From Rhodocyclaceae bacterium (GTDB lineage: Bacteria; Pseudomonadota; Gammaproteobacteria; Burkholderiales; Rhodocyclaceae), in assembly GCA_023253415.1 (NCBI GenBank), contig JALRGK010000166.1:1-18698 (forward strand): a stretch of 18,698 bases of DNA, written 5' to 3'. The translations under genes were made by a program, and so were the position numbers. Shown one piece after another: positions 1 to 6,603 of this stretch (position 1 is the stretch's first letter; every line of letters begins with the position of its first letter). The notes under the pieces were generated by a model. That model had not been told where the DNA came from. It saw nothing but the letters and a program-made list of their open reading frames with translations, and did no database searches.

Positions 1-879
1 GGCATCACTTTTGTGGGCTATTTCACGCCTATTCGCGAATTACTCGCCGCCATTCCCAGCTGGGACCTTGGGCCATGGGAAGGCTTCTGGGTGATCTTTT
101 ACGCAACCTTCATGTACCTACAGGCTGGCTATGCGCGTGAAGCCGTATGTCAACACATGTGCCCCTATTCCCGGTTCCAGGGTGTCATGGTGGATGCCAA
201 CACTAAGACCGTGGCTTACGACACAAACCGCGGCGAACCCAGAAGCAACAAACGCAATGCTTCAGGCGCTGGTGACTGCATTGATTGCGGCATCTGTGTA
301 CAGGTATGCCCGACGGGTATTGATATCCGCAACGGTTCCCAGTATCAATGCATCAACTGCGGCCTGTGCATTGATGCGTGTAACGATGTGATGAAGAAGA
401 TTGACAAGCCACTCGGTCTGATTCGCTTTATGTCAGAAAACCAGTTGGTACAAACCCCGAAAAAACAGAATCGGTTCCGCCTGGCCGCCTACGGTTGTCT
501 TCTGGTCATCTTCACTGGACTGGCCGTTTGGACGTTATCGAATCGGGAGTTGTTACTCGTGAATGTGATTCGGGATCGCGGCCCGCTCTATCGTGAAACA
601 GCCGACGGTCGTATCGAAAACGTTTACACCCTCAAACTCATGAATCTGGATGATCAAGTTCATCACTACAGCATCCAACCGCAAGGTTTACCCGGCATGA
701 CAATCCTGGGCACCTCGGAATTCAACGTTGCCGCAGGTTCGATCCAGCCAGCAACGGTAACCATTTCTGCGCCGGCTGACGCTGCACCATCGGGAGCAAA
801 TCCCATCAAACTGGTGATTAGCTCGCAAGACTCAGCGCGCTTAACTGCGAAGGAAAAGACGGTCTTTTTCTTGCCGTAA
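1..879 (+). CDS. ccoG: CcoG/FixG-type cytochrome c oxidase accessory protein, 5' end missing
   Basis: The reading frame is open from base 1, so the gene starts before the window; the GTG at 13 is an internal valine. The visible 292 residues hold two ferredoxin-like [4Fe-4S] motifs, C93-x2-C96-x2-C99-x3-C103-P and C117-x2-C120-x2-C123-x3-C127, preceded by a CPYSRFQ segment typical of the family. A membrane segment follows near residues 160-180, then an Ig-like C-terminal domain (FixG_C type) that begins after NVIRDRGPLYRE. CcoG/RdxA/FixG proteins are inner-membrane iron-sulfur proteins. They are needed for copper delivery to, and assembly of, cbb3-type cytochrome oxidase, and have been linked to Cu(II) reduction. 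Full-length members are about 460-480 residues, so roughly the N-terminal third is missing. The cbb3 genes, if present, would lie to the left. Confidence 0.93.
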   Translation, partial: GITFVGYFTPIRELLAAIPSWDLGPWEGFWVIFYATFMYLQAGYAREAVCQHMCPYSRFQGVMVDANTKTVAYDTNRGEPRSNKRNASGAGDCIDCGICVQVCPTGIDIRNGSQYQCINCGLCIDACNDVMKKIDKPLGLIRFMSENQLVQTPKKQNRFRLAAYGCLLVIFTGLAVWTLSNRELLLVNVIRDRGPLYRETADGRIENVYTLKLMNLDDQVHHYSIQPQGLPGMTILGTSEFNVAAGSIQPATVTISAPADAAPSGANPIKLVISSQDSARLTAKEKTVFFLP

Positions 880-936
880 GTTAAATCTGCGGCTATTCCG
901 GTCGAACGATCTCAACAATTTCAGGAAATCATCAGC

Positions 937-2034
937 ATGTCTTCCCTGTTCTCTAGTTTCAACCTCAAGGACGTGACACTACGCAATCGGATTGCCGTGG
1001 CTCCCATGTGTCAGTACATTGCTCATGATGGACTGGTAAATGACTGGCACGGAGCGCACTATGCGAGCTTAGGTCGTGGCGGTGCAGGACTGGTTGTCGT
1101 CGAAGCGACAGCCGTTGCACCAGAAGGCCGTATTACGCCGGGATGCCTGGGCTTATGGAACGACGTCCAAGCTGCCGGTCTGGCAAAAATTGCCAGCGCT
1201 ATCAAGGCAGGCGGCGCAGTTCCAGGCATTCAAATCGGTCACGCTGGACGCAAGGCTAGTGCGAATCGGCCCTGGGAAGGCGACGACCACATGGCGGAGG
1301 GGGATCCACGCGGCTGGGCCACGCTTTCACCATCAGCCGTGGCCTTCGGTGCCAATCTGCCGAAGGTCCCCAACGCGATGACGCTAGACGATATTGTCCG
1401 CGTGCGTAACGACTTCGTGGCAGCAGCACGTCGGGCGCGAGATGCGGGTTTCGAGTGGCTAGAGTTGCACTTTGCTCACGGCTATCTGGGGCAAAGCTTC
1501 TTCTCAGTGCATGCAAATCAACGAACCGACGAATACGGCGGCGACTATACGGGAAGAAGTCGATTTCTTTTGGAAACGCTCGCTGCTGTTCGCGAGGTAT
1601 GGCCAGAGCATCTACCACTAACGGCTCGCTTCGGCGTGATCGAATTCGATGGCCGTGATGAAGAAACTCTGGCTGAATCTATCCAACTGGCCATCGACTT
1701 CCGCAAGGCGGGGCTAGATATGCTCAGTGTAAGCATCGGATTCTCGACACCTGATTCCAACATCCCCTGGGCTCCCGCTTTCCTGGCTCCATTCGCCGAA
1801 CAAGTACGCAACGCCAGCGGGCTACCGGTAGCATCAGCCTGGGGTATTGACGTGCCGGAAACAGCCAATCGTGTAATTTCCAAAAACCAGATGGACCTTG
1901 TCATGATCGGGCGCGCACATCTGGCTAACCCGCACTGGACTTATCAAGCGGCTAAAGCTCTAGGCAAAGAGCAACCTTCGTGGGTGTTGCCAGCACCCTA
2001 TGCTCATTGGCTGGAACGATACACCGTAAACTAA
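937..2034 (+). CDS. xenA: XenA-type NADPH:flavin ene reductase (Old Yellow Enzyme family)
   Basis: A 365-residue TIM-barrel FMN oxidoreductase of the YqjM/XenA branch of the Old Yellow Enzymes. The flavin-tuning cysteine of XenA is present as Cys25 in the segment APMCQY, and the substrate-binding histidine pair is H178 and H181 in ELHFAHGYL. Further family marks are IQIGHAGRKAS, the NQRTDEYGG turn and the GRAHLANPHW segment near the C-terminus. Length and termini match Pseudomonas XenA as I recall it (about 363 residues, ending in APYAHWLERY). The family reduces activated C=C bonds, nitro groups and nitrate esters with NADPH in the cytoplasm. The ATG at 937 is preceded by AGGAAA at 923-928. 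The gene lies 57 bp after ccoG with no clear terminator between, but no functional link is evident. Confidence 0.9.
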   Translation: MSSLFSSFNLKDVTLRNRIAVAPMCQYIAHDGLVNDWHGAHYASLGRGGAGLVVVEATAVAPEGRITPGCLGLWNDVQAAGLAKIASAIKAGGAVPGIQIGHAGRKASANRPWEGDDHMAEGDPRGWATLSPSAVAFGANLPKVPNAMTLDDIVRVRNDFVAAARRARDAGFEWLELHFAHGYLGQSFFSVHANQRTDEYGGDYTGRSRFLLETLAAVREVWPEHLPLTARFGVIEFDGRDEETLAESIQLAIDFRKAGLDMLSVSIGFSTPDSNIPWAPAFLAPFAEQVRNASGLPVASAWGIDVPETANRVISKNQMDLVMIGRAHLANPHWTYQAAKALGKEQPSWVLPAPYAHWLERYTVN

Positions 2035-2069
2035 AGTAATTCTTGGCCCTTGTTGCAATCTGAATCATC

Positions 2070-2999
2070 ATGAAAATCGGGCGCTTAGACGTTTCCTCGA
2101 ACCAAACCAAAGGCCTATTGGCCGCACTCATAACGGTGACCTGTTGGTCAGGCTTCAACATCGTTTCCCGGTTTGGCAGCAAAGGCGTATTTACGCCGTT
2201 CGATCTAGCGGCGATGCGTTATGGTGTGGCAGCGGCATTGACCATGCCGTTTTTCTTTTATCTGGTACCAGTACGCGAATGGCCTAAATACATGGTGCTC
2301 GCAGTGTTCGGTGGCTTGGGTTACGGCCTATTGGTCTATTCCGGATTCGCCTTCGCACCCAGCGCCCACGCCGGTATCTTCGTTAATGGCGGGATTCCCT
2401 TCTGGGCTGTCGTTCTGACCGCCATCATGACGGGGTTCAAACTATCACGGCACGTTGTTTTTGCGCTGGCGCTTTCAACCTGCGGCCTGGTGATGATCGG
2501 TTCCAACAGTCTCCTTTCCAATCACGACGGAGATCAGTGGATTGGCGACTTCTTGTTCTTCGGCGCAGCCCTTTCATGGGCTATTTTTGGGCTATTGATC
2601 CGTCGTTGGCAGATACGCCCCCATCACGGAATTTTTGGCATCGCCACATTCGCGTCACTGGTGTACCTCCCGATTTACTACCTATTCTTGCCCAAAGGGA
2701 TTGTCGATGCAGCTTGGGGCGATATCGTCCTTCAATGCGTCTATCAGGGGATCATCGCCGCACTACTGGCTGCGGGTATGTTCAGCTACGCCACCCACAA
2801 GATTGGCGCATGCGAAGCATCCATGATGCTTGCCCTGGTTCCGGCATTTTCAGCTGTGGGTGGATATTTCATACTTGGTGAGGATCTGACGCTAATCACC
2901 ATTCTCGGGATTGCAATCGTTTCAATCGGCGCGCTTCTGGGTGCAATTCCAAGCAACAAAGTCGCTTTGATGATCGGGAAAGACTCTTCAGAAACATAA
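2070..2999 (+). CDS. EamA/DMT-superfamily inner-membrane transporter
   Basis: A 309-residue, very hydrophobic protein with about ten predicted membrane segments in two EamA-like halves. The first half starts with GLLAALITVTCWSGFNIVSRFG, and the second starts near GDFLFFGAALSWAIFGLLIRRW. This is the usual size and layout of drug/metabolite transporter superfamily permeases, which export amino acids, metabolites or drugs. The substrate cannot be read from the sequence. The start at 2070 lies 35 bp after the xenA stop, and the region upstream has no strong ribosome binding site, so translation may be weak or the start may differ slightly. The gene has the same orientation as xenA and could be co-transcribed with it. 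It converges with the next gene at 3088. Confidence 0.87.
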   Translation: MKIGRLDVSSNQTKGLLAALITVTCWSGFNIVSRFGSKGVFTPFDLAAMRYGVAAALTMPFFFYLVPVREWPKYMVLAVFGGLGYGLLVYSGFAFAPSAHAGIFVNGGIPFWAVVLTAIMTGFKLSRHVVFALALSTCGLVMIGSNSLLSNHDGDQWIGDFLFFGAALSWAIFGLLIRRWQIRPHHGIFGIATFASLVYLPIYYLFLPKGIVDAAWGDIVLQCVYQGIIAALLAAGMFSYATHKIGACEASMMLALVPAFSAVGGYFILGEDLTLITILGIAIVSIGALLGAIPSNKVALMIGKDSSET

Positions 3000-3087
3000 C
3001 AACCAAGGGCTGAATCCGACTTTAGACCACTAGACGCATTGGAGCCTCTGGGTCAGCTGTCCATCCTCTACTAGGAAAACCGAGGGC

Positions 3088-3450
3088 TCAGCCACGACGC
3101 ACTACCTTGGTGTAACTCTGTCGGTCAATTTCAAGTGTTTCAACATTCAGTTGCAATTCCGTGCCAGATTGCGTCCCGACCGCATCATCGAGCGCACTAA
3201 GCACCAATTCGGACAAATTCCGCCGTTCCTCGGCCAAACGCCCCGATAGCAGGCTGATACGGACATGGATAAACGCCCGCAAACTATCCTCTACTCCGAT
3301 AAGAAAATGCGAAGCGGCGTAGGCACGGCTCTTAATATCAGCTTCCTCGAACAAACCGCTTTTCAACGCTGCATTATTGACTGCTGCAAGCAGCGTGGCT
3401 GGGTCTGCACACCCCAAGTTATCACTAAACTCTATTGTCATGTGGGGCAC
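3088..3450 (-). CDS. 5-carboxymethyl-2-hydroxymuconate isomerase-like protein (tautomerase superfamily)
   Basis: A 120-residue protein starting MPHMTIEFSDNLG, matching the CHMI family (HpcD/HpaF). In that family Pro1, exposed after removal of Met, is the catalytic base that isomerises 5-carboxymethyl-2-hydroxymuconate in homoprotocatechuate degradation. The pattern HFLIGVEDSLRAFIHVRISLLSGR followed by a long amphipathic helix with RRNLSELVL agrees with the family fold, and about 120 residues is the family length. No other homoprotocatechuate (hpa/hpc) gene is nearby, so this is a stand-alone copy. Such isolated members are common in proteobacteria and their true substrate is often unknown. 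It is read toward the DMT gene, with 88 bp between the two stop codons and no clear terminator there. Confidence 0.85.
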   Translation of the reverse strand: MPHMTIEFSDNLGCADPATLLAAVNNAALKSGLFEEADIKSRAYAASHFLIGVEDSLRAFIHVRISLLSGRLAEERRNLSELVLSALDDAVGTQSGTELQLNVETLEIDRQSYTKVVRRG

Positions 3451-3716
3451 GGCTATCTCCAGTAGTAGGCAGGCAAATCAAGAACACGTTGCTGCCATCT
3501 GCCAAATTATATGCGGCTATGGTGCCACTAATAGCTCTCGATGATGCTCTGCGCATCATATTGTCGGTCCAGGTCATTTTCCACGATGATTAAGCGGTCG
3601 CATCAATCAACGAGAAGCACTCAGCACCTTAAACGTGCATGTAAAGACTGGCCGCACATTAATCGCAAAATTTGATTGCTCGGCATTAGAGCGCTAGACG
3701 CATTTGATCGTCTAAT

Positions 3717-3860
3717 TCAACCGTCCAACCCAGAATCTTCTAATGCCTCAGTACCTAGCCAATCGACTACACGTTCAATAGCCACCTCTGTTGCCCCTTC
3801 GAGGACGGACTCCTCCTTTAAGAACGAATCAAAACTACTACCAATATTCGACTCAACCAT
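3717..3860 (-). pseudogene. Truncated small HTH antitoxin-like ORF (47 aa)
   Basis: A short minus-strand frame starts with ATG at 3860 and stops at 3717. GGAG lies about 10 bases upstream of the start. Its first half (IGSSFDSFLKEE, then VAIERVVDW) resembles, from memory of the family, the N-terminus of small Xre/HigA-like antitoxins of the form IGSxFDDFLxEEG...VAxKRVIAxQ. In those proteins a helix-turn-helix of about 40 residues follows. Here the frame diverges after about residue 31 and ends at 47, so the DNA-binding part is missing. No toxin gene is recognisable next to it. The most likely reading is a decayed toxin-antitoxin remnant at the edge of a mobile element. A genuine small protein is possible, because the start and ribosome binding site are intact. 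Confidence 0.45.
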
Positions 3861-4048
3861 TTTGGATTTACTCCGAGGGCAGGTAAAAGGCTAATTTTTA
3901 TCTTTGAGCCCGTCTCACAGAATTAAGTCAAAAAAACCAGGGATGTTAAAAGGGCTACTTGCTACAACCCTAGACTGGTATTGACTTCCGAACGGCTGGT
4001 CTTTTTGAGATGTCTCATATTCTGTGAGACGAATTACGTCTGTGAGAC

Positions 4049-4080
4049 AAATAAGAAAGGCCCCCATCGCTGAAGGCCTT
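4049..4080 (-). terminator. Rho-independent-type terminator downstream of the tRNA-Arg fragment
   Basis: Read on the minus strand, AAGGCC (4080-4075) pairs with GGCCTT (4062-4057) around a 12-base loop, and is followed by the T-rich run TCTTATTT (4056-4049). It starts 6 bases beyond the tRNA CCA end. This is where the terminator of a tRNA gene would sit, and it supports reading the fragment as the original 3' end of a tRNA locus. Confidence 0.6.
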
Positions 4081-4086
4081 ATAAAC

Positions 4087-4131
4087 TGGCGCGCTCGGAG
4101 AGATTCGAACTCCCTACCCCTTGGTTCGTAG
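4087..4131 (-). other. 3' fragment of tRNA-Arg(ACG): putative attachment site of an integrative element
   Basis: Read on the minus strand from 4131 to 4087 the sequence gives, in order, an anticodon loop CTACGAA (anticodon ACG), the 3' anticodon stem CCAAG, variable loop GGGTA, T stem GGGAG, T loop TTCGAAT, T stem CTCTC, acceptor strand CGAGCGC, discriminator G and encoded CCA. Every T-stem position pairs, with one G-T. The expected 5' anticodon stem CTTGG is absent: bases 4132-4136 do not pair, and no D arm or 5' acceptor follows. The tRNA is therefore cut exactly at the anticodon loop. Tyrosine-integrase elements that use tRNA genes commonly leave such a 3' copy at their distal end, with the crossover in or near the anticodon loop. 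In that model the element lies to the right of 4131. Confidence 0.75.
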
Positions 4132-4293
4132 ACAGGTCGGGGAGATCCAATTTTTCCCTTATTCGTCAATAGGTTACAAGGCATACCCCGTCTCACGATT
4201 TGAGCAACATCCCATCTGTAACCCCTTGATATGTCTAGTTTCACTATTGAGCAGTGAGACAGCCTTTCAGGGGGCTTATGCTGAGGTGGCGGC

Positions 4294-5268
4294 ATGAAAA
4301 ACCGAATACTCCACCTTACCCGAAATACAATCCCTTACGTCAAAGAGCTGCATACAATCGCTGGCGGTGTTCTGGGATGTCTGGTTATGCAACAGCTCGA
4401 CTACTGGTTCGAAGGTTACCCTGAAGGATTCTATAAATTCCTGGAGCCTTCTGATCACCCAGCCTACAAAAACGGAGATAGCTGGACTGAGGAACTGGGA
4501 ATGTCCAGACATGAGTTTCGGACAGCTTTCGACAAGATTGGTATCCGTTACAAGTCGAAATCTGATTTCGACCAGGCTGTGGATAAGTTCCAGGGGCTGT
4601 TCTATTGCAGCTATGTGGACCGTCGCAGTAACTTGACCTACTACTTCAGAAATCACGATTTAGTCGATGCAGCCCTGGATGAATTGCTGTCTAAACCAGC
4701 CCAAAGGCTAGAAAAAAAGAGCGTTTCTTCAACCGCAAACCCGCATCGTGACGCGGAATTTACTGTAAAGCCGGAATGTGGATTTACAGTAAAGCCGGAT
4801 TCCGGCTTTACAGGGAATTCGGATTCTTCCCTTACAGTGAATCCAGAAAACCCACCTCCCCTCTACAGAGACTACAACACAGAAACTACTACAACCACGG
4901 GCAATAGCGGTGCTATCGATTCGGGTGGTTGTGGTGAGAATCTGATTTTTCCAAAATGCACGCAAAACGAGAGCATCGCTATTCGTCAGCTTCTTTCCGA
5001 GTGCCCTGCTGAAATGCAGCAGGCGGCCTTGGATGAGATCGAAGGTGCCCGTCAGGCAGGCGTGATCAAGACCAATCTGGTGCCTTTTGCCCGAGGAATC
5101 ATGACGGCCATCTCTCGAGGAACCTTCACCGTAGGCCATGGCCCGACGGTAGCCGCTCAACGTATGCGGAAATCAAGCCGCCGTGAACAACCAAATGCAA
5201 CCGATATGCCCATGGATCCTGAAACATTGAGAAAAGGCAAAGCATTGCTGGGGAGCTTAGGTCAATAG
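4294..5268 (+). CDS. Replication-protein-like accessory protein with four 8-residue repeats (unnamed)
   Basis: A 324-residue cytoplasmic protein that I do not recognise with certainty. Its N-terminal 110 residues (LGCLVMQQLDYWFE, EELGMSRHEFRTAFDKIG) look like the winged-helix region of replication-type proteins of phages and integrative elements, which begin by choosing a target organism-specific origin. A polar linker follows with four tandem octads, FTVKPECG, FTVKPDSG, FTGNSDSS and LTVNPENP, at residues 156-187, then a Thr-rich stretch. The C-terminal domain (about 235-324) ends in a segment whose relative reappears at 16544-16720. The ATG at 4294 has GAGG 7 bases upstream (4283-4286). It begins 163 bp from the tRNA-Arg fragment, a common place for element-borne control or replication genes. 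Replication initiator or transcriptional regulator are both possible. Confidence 0.7.
   Translation: MKNRILHLTRNTIPYVKELHTIAGGVLGCLVMQQLDYWFEGYPEGFYKFLEPSDHPAYKNGDSWTEELGMSRHEFRTAFDKIGIRYKSKSDFDQAVDKFQGLFYCSYVDRRSNLTYYFRNHDLVDAALDELLSKPAQRLEKKSVSSTANPHRDAEFTVKPECGFTVKPDSGFTGNSDSSLTVNPENPPPLYRDYNTETTTTTGNSGAIDSGGCGENLIFPKCTQNESIAIRQLLSECPAEMQQAALDEIEGARQAGVIKTNLVPFARGIMTAISRGTFTVGHGPTVAAQRMRKSSRREQPNATDMPMDPETLRKGKALLGSLGQ
4759..4854 (+). repeat. Four tandem 24-bp (8-codon) repeats inside the replication-like gene
   Basis: Four in-frame octads with the consensus FTVKPxxG begin at residues 156, 164, 172 and 180. The first two are nearly identical, and the third and fourth have drifted. The repeats sit in the linker between the N- and C-terminal domains. 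Their number may vary between strains through slippage. Confidence 0.8.
5089..5265 (+). repeat. Left copy of a diverged 177-bp direct repeat (C-terminal module of the replication-like protein)
   Basis: These 59 codons, from Ala-Arg-Gly to the final Leu-Gly-Gln, match 16544-16720 in the same orientation, with 42 of 59 residues identical by hand alignment. The two copies bracket 11.3 kb that includes the metal-resistance genes and the insertion sequence. The divergence argues against a recent duplication. Confidence 0.85.
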
Positions 5269-5302
5269 CGTTTAGCTCGGGGGATTTTCTACACTTGAAA
5301 CG

Positions 5303-5342
5303 TTTTCCTGTAATATCAGAAAAACCGGTTTTTACAGGAAAA
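5303..5342 (+). promoter_or_regulatory. Inverted repeat covering the ribosome binding site of the nucleotidyltransferase gene
   Basis: TTTTCCTGTAA at 5303-5313 is the exact reverse complement of TTACAGGAAAA at 5332-5342. The right arm contains AGGAAAA, the ribosome binding site of the ATG at 5347. A second perfect palindrome, AAAAACCGGTTTTT (5320-5333), overlaps it. In RNA the 11-bp stem would hide the ribosome binding site. In DNA it could be an operator dyad. Either would allow autoregulation. Confidence 0.5.
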
Positions 5343-5346
5343 TGCT

Positions 5347-6354
5347 ATGAAGCCTCTTTCTGACCAGCAGCGCCTATTCATGGTCGATTCTATCCAGCTT
5401 TATGAAGCTTGGCAGGCTGCAGCCATGCAAGTGCGATCGCACCGGTATGGGATGAAATGGCTTAAAAGCGGGAATGGTGAATATCTGGTGCGATTGACCG
5501 ATGCTAAGGGCAACGGGAAATCATTAGGCGTACGCTCACCTGAAACTGAAGCGCTCTACGAGAAATTCAATGAGGGCAAGGCCCGGGCCGAAGCAAGGTT
5601 AAAAGCAACGACTGCCCGCCTTAATGACCAGGCAAAACTGAACAAGGCGCTTCGCCTCGGTCGCGTCCCAGCTCTTCCAGCCAAAATACTGCTGGAACTG
5701 GATCTATCACTAGCGAGAGATGATTTCCGGGTGGTTGGAACGCATGCACTTTATGCGTACGAAGCCATAGCTGGCGTTCATTTCATGCAGGAGCTTCTTG
5801 CTTCTGGCGATATTGATCTACTGTATGACCCTCGCAAAAGCCTGACCGTCGTTTCATCTCGACTTGATGGAGATGGCTTGCTCGGCATACTTCGTCGAGC
5901 CGACAAATCATTTGAGCCAATGGTGGAGAACGGCTACCAGGCCGTCAACGATGACGGCTTCATGGTCGATCTCATCATCCCGAAGCGGGATATGCGCGAC
6001 ACAGAACCCGTCCGTTTTGCACCCATAGACCTGACGGCAGCAGAGGTGCCTAATCTTCAATGGCTATCCAATGCGCCAGCGGTGTCAGAAGTCGCCATAG
6101 CCGCCAATGGCTTACCGGTGCGTTTGAAAGTTCCGGACCCAAGAGCATTCTTGATTCACAAAGCATGGTTATCAGCCCAGGTAGATCGGGATCCACTCAA
6201 AAAACAACGGGATCTCCACCAAGCAGAAGTCGTTTTCGAAGCTATTAAAGAACACCTGCCACAGTACGAAATCCTTCCAGAGCATTTGAAATATCTACCG
6301 AAAGAGGTCGTACAGAATTGGATCGGCAACCACCAGAAAACTCTTCGGCGCTGA
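5347..6354 (+). CDS. GSU2403-family nucleotidyltransferase-fold protein (PF12281, NTP_transf_8 type)
   Basis: A 335-residue protein matching the GSU2403 family. The N-terminal helical part has LYEAWQAA and the GKSLGVRSPETEALYEKF signature. The nucleotidyltransferase core follows, with V129-V130-G131-T132 (GT/GS helix), the metal-binding pair D155-I-D157 in GDIDLLYD, and a likely third acid D208 in FMVDLIIP. The C-terminal part carries VPDPRAFLIHKAWLS and a basic, PLKKQRD-containing helix typical of the family. The fold transfers NMP groups to a substrate not yet known for this family, and related folds occur in AbiEii and MenT toxins. The ATG at 5347 has an AGGAAAA site inside an inverted repeat. 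It lies 78 bp downstream of the replication-like gene on the same strand. It has no obvious antitoxin partner, so a solitary accessory enzyme or a defence-type effector are both open. Confidence 0.82.
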   Translation: MKPLSDQQRLFMVDSIQLYEAWQAAAMQVRSHRYGMKWLKSGNGEYLVRLTDAKGNGKSLGVRSPETEALYEKFNEGKARAEARLKATTARLNDQAKLNKALRLGRVPALPAKILLELDLSLARDDFRVVGTHALYAYEAIAGVHFMQELLASGDIDLLYDPRKSLTVVSSRLDGDGLLGILRRADKSFEPMVENGYQAVNDDGFMVDLIIPKRDMRDTEPVRFAPIDLTAAEVPNLQWLSNAPAVSEVAIAANGLPVRLKVPDPRAFLIHKAWLSAQVDRDPLKKQRDLHQAEVVFEAIKEHLPQYEILPEHLKYLPKEVVQNWIGNHQKTLRR

Positions 6355-6434
6355 ACTCATAGCAGGCAAGGCAGATAATCGGCCGAAGCCGACGTTAATG
6401 TTACGTAACGGAAGGTCAGCAATCGGACGCATAC

Positions 6435-6468
6435 CTGCCGTTCAGCGTTGAAGTAAACCGAACGGCAG
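6435..6468. terminator. Possible hairpin between converging genes
   Basis: CTGCCGTTC (6435-6443) pairs perfectly with GAACGGCAG (6460-6468) around a 16-base loop, in the 249-bp gap between the nucleotidyltransferase and the converging RND pump gene. No strong T-run follows on either strand, so factor-independent termination is doubtful. Nothing else recognisable lies in this gap. Confidence 0.3.
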
Positions 6469-6603
6469 ATTCTTCATCAGTCGAGTGCGTGCTTCCGACC
6501 CGAAGCGGACAGCCTTGGTCGTTAGAATAAGCCATGAAGCCTAACCACTCTACGAAGCGCCATATTTTGTGTAAATTTCAATTTGGTCAGCCTAGCAACT
6601 AGG

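Larger units (their letters stand above)
3912..4260. repeat. Six GTGAGAC/GTCTCAC motifs around the tRNA fragment
   Basis: Copies of GTGAGAC lie on the plus strand at 4024-4030, 4042-4048 and 4254-4260. On the minus strand they lie at 3912-3918, 4190-4196 and, with one change, 4012-4018. The copies at 3912 and 4024 share the longer string ATTCTGTGAGACG. The pair at 4012 and 4024 forms an inverted repeat. Clustered short repeats in both orientations on both sides of a tRNA-derived core are the arrangement of arm-type sites for a tyrosine integrase or its excisionase. They could also be operator or iteron sites. The function is inferred from the layout only. Confidence 0.5.
3451..4293. other. 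843-bp stretch without a full-size gene; accessory-element boundary
   Basis: No gene longer than about 50 codons is convincing here. The stretch contains a 47-codon antitoxin-like remnant (3717-3860, minus), a tRNA-Arg 3' fragment (4087-4131, minus), a terminator-like hairpin just beyond the tRNA end, and six GTGAGAC/GTCTCAC motifs between 3912 and 4260. The two longer open frames that cross it (3676-3894 plus, 3915-4295 minus) have low-complexity or tRNA-derived translations and are not called. This arrangement is typical of decayed DNA at the edge of a mobile element. Confidence 0.6.

Noticed and set aside
3528..3605. Coding-like minus-strand string DRLIIVENDLDRQYDAQS ending in TAG
   Set aside because: It looks protein-like, but only about 24 codons are open, with a stop just upstream and no start or recognised family; possibly a gene remnant, but too short to call.
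3676..3894. 72-codon plus-strand open frame
   Set aside because: Ser/Thr-rich, low-information translation with no ribosome binding site; the antitoxin-like frame lies on the opposite strand of the same DNA.
4087..4160. A complete tRNA-Arg gene
   Set aside because: The bases that should form the 5' anticodon stem, D arm and 5' acceptor do not match; only the 3' part exists.
3915..4295. 126-codon minus-strand open frame across the tRNA fragment
   Set aside because: Its translation runs through the tRNA-Arg fragment, its terminator and the GTGAGAC repeats, a typical false protein near tRNA genes; no domain is visible.
4256..4656. Minus-strand frames antisense to the replication-like gene
   Set aside because: They mirror the plus-strand codon pattern, and their translations show no family features.
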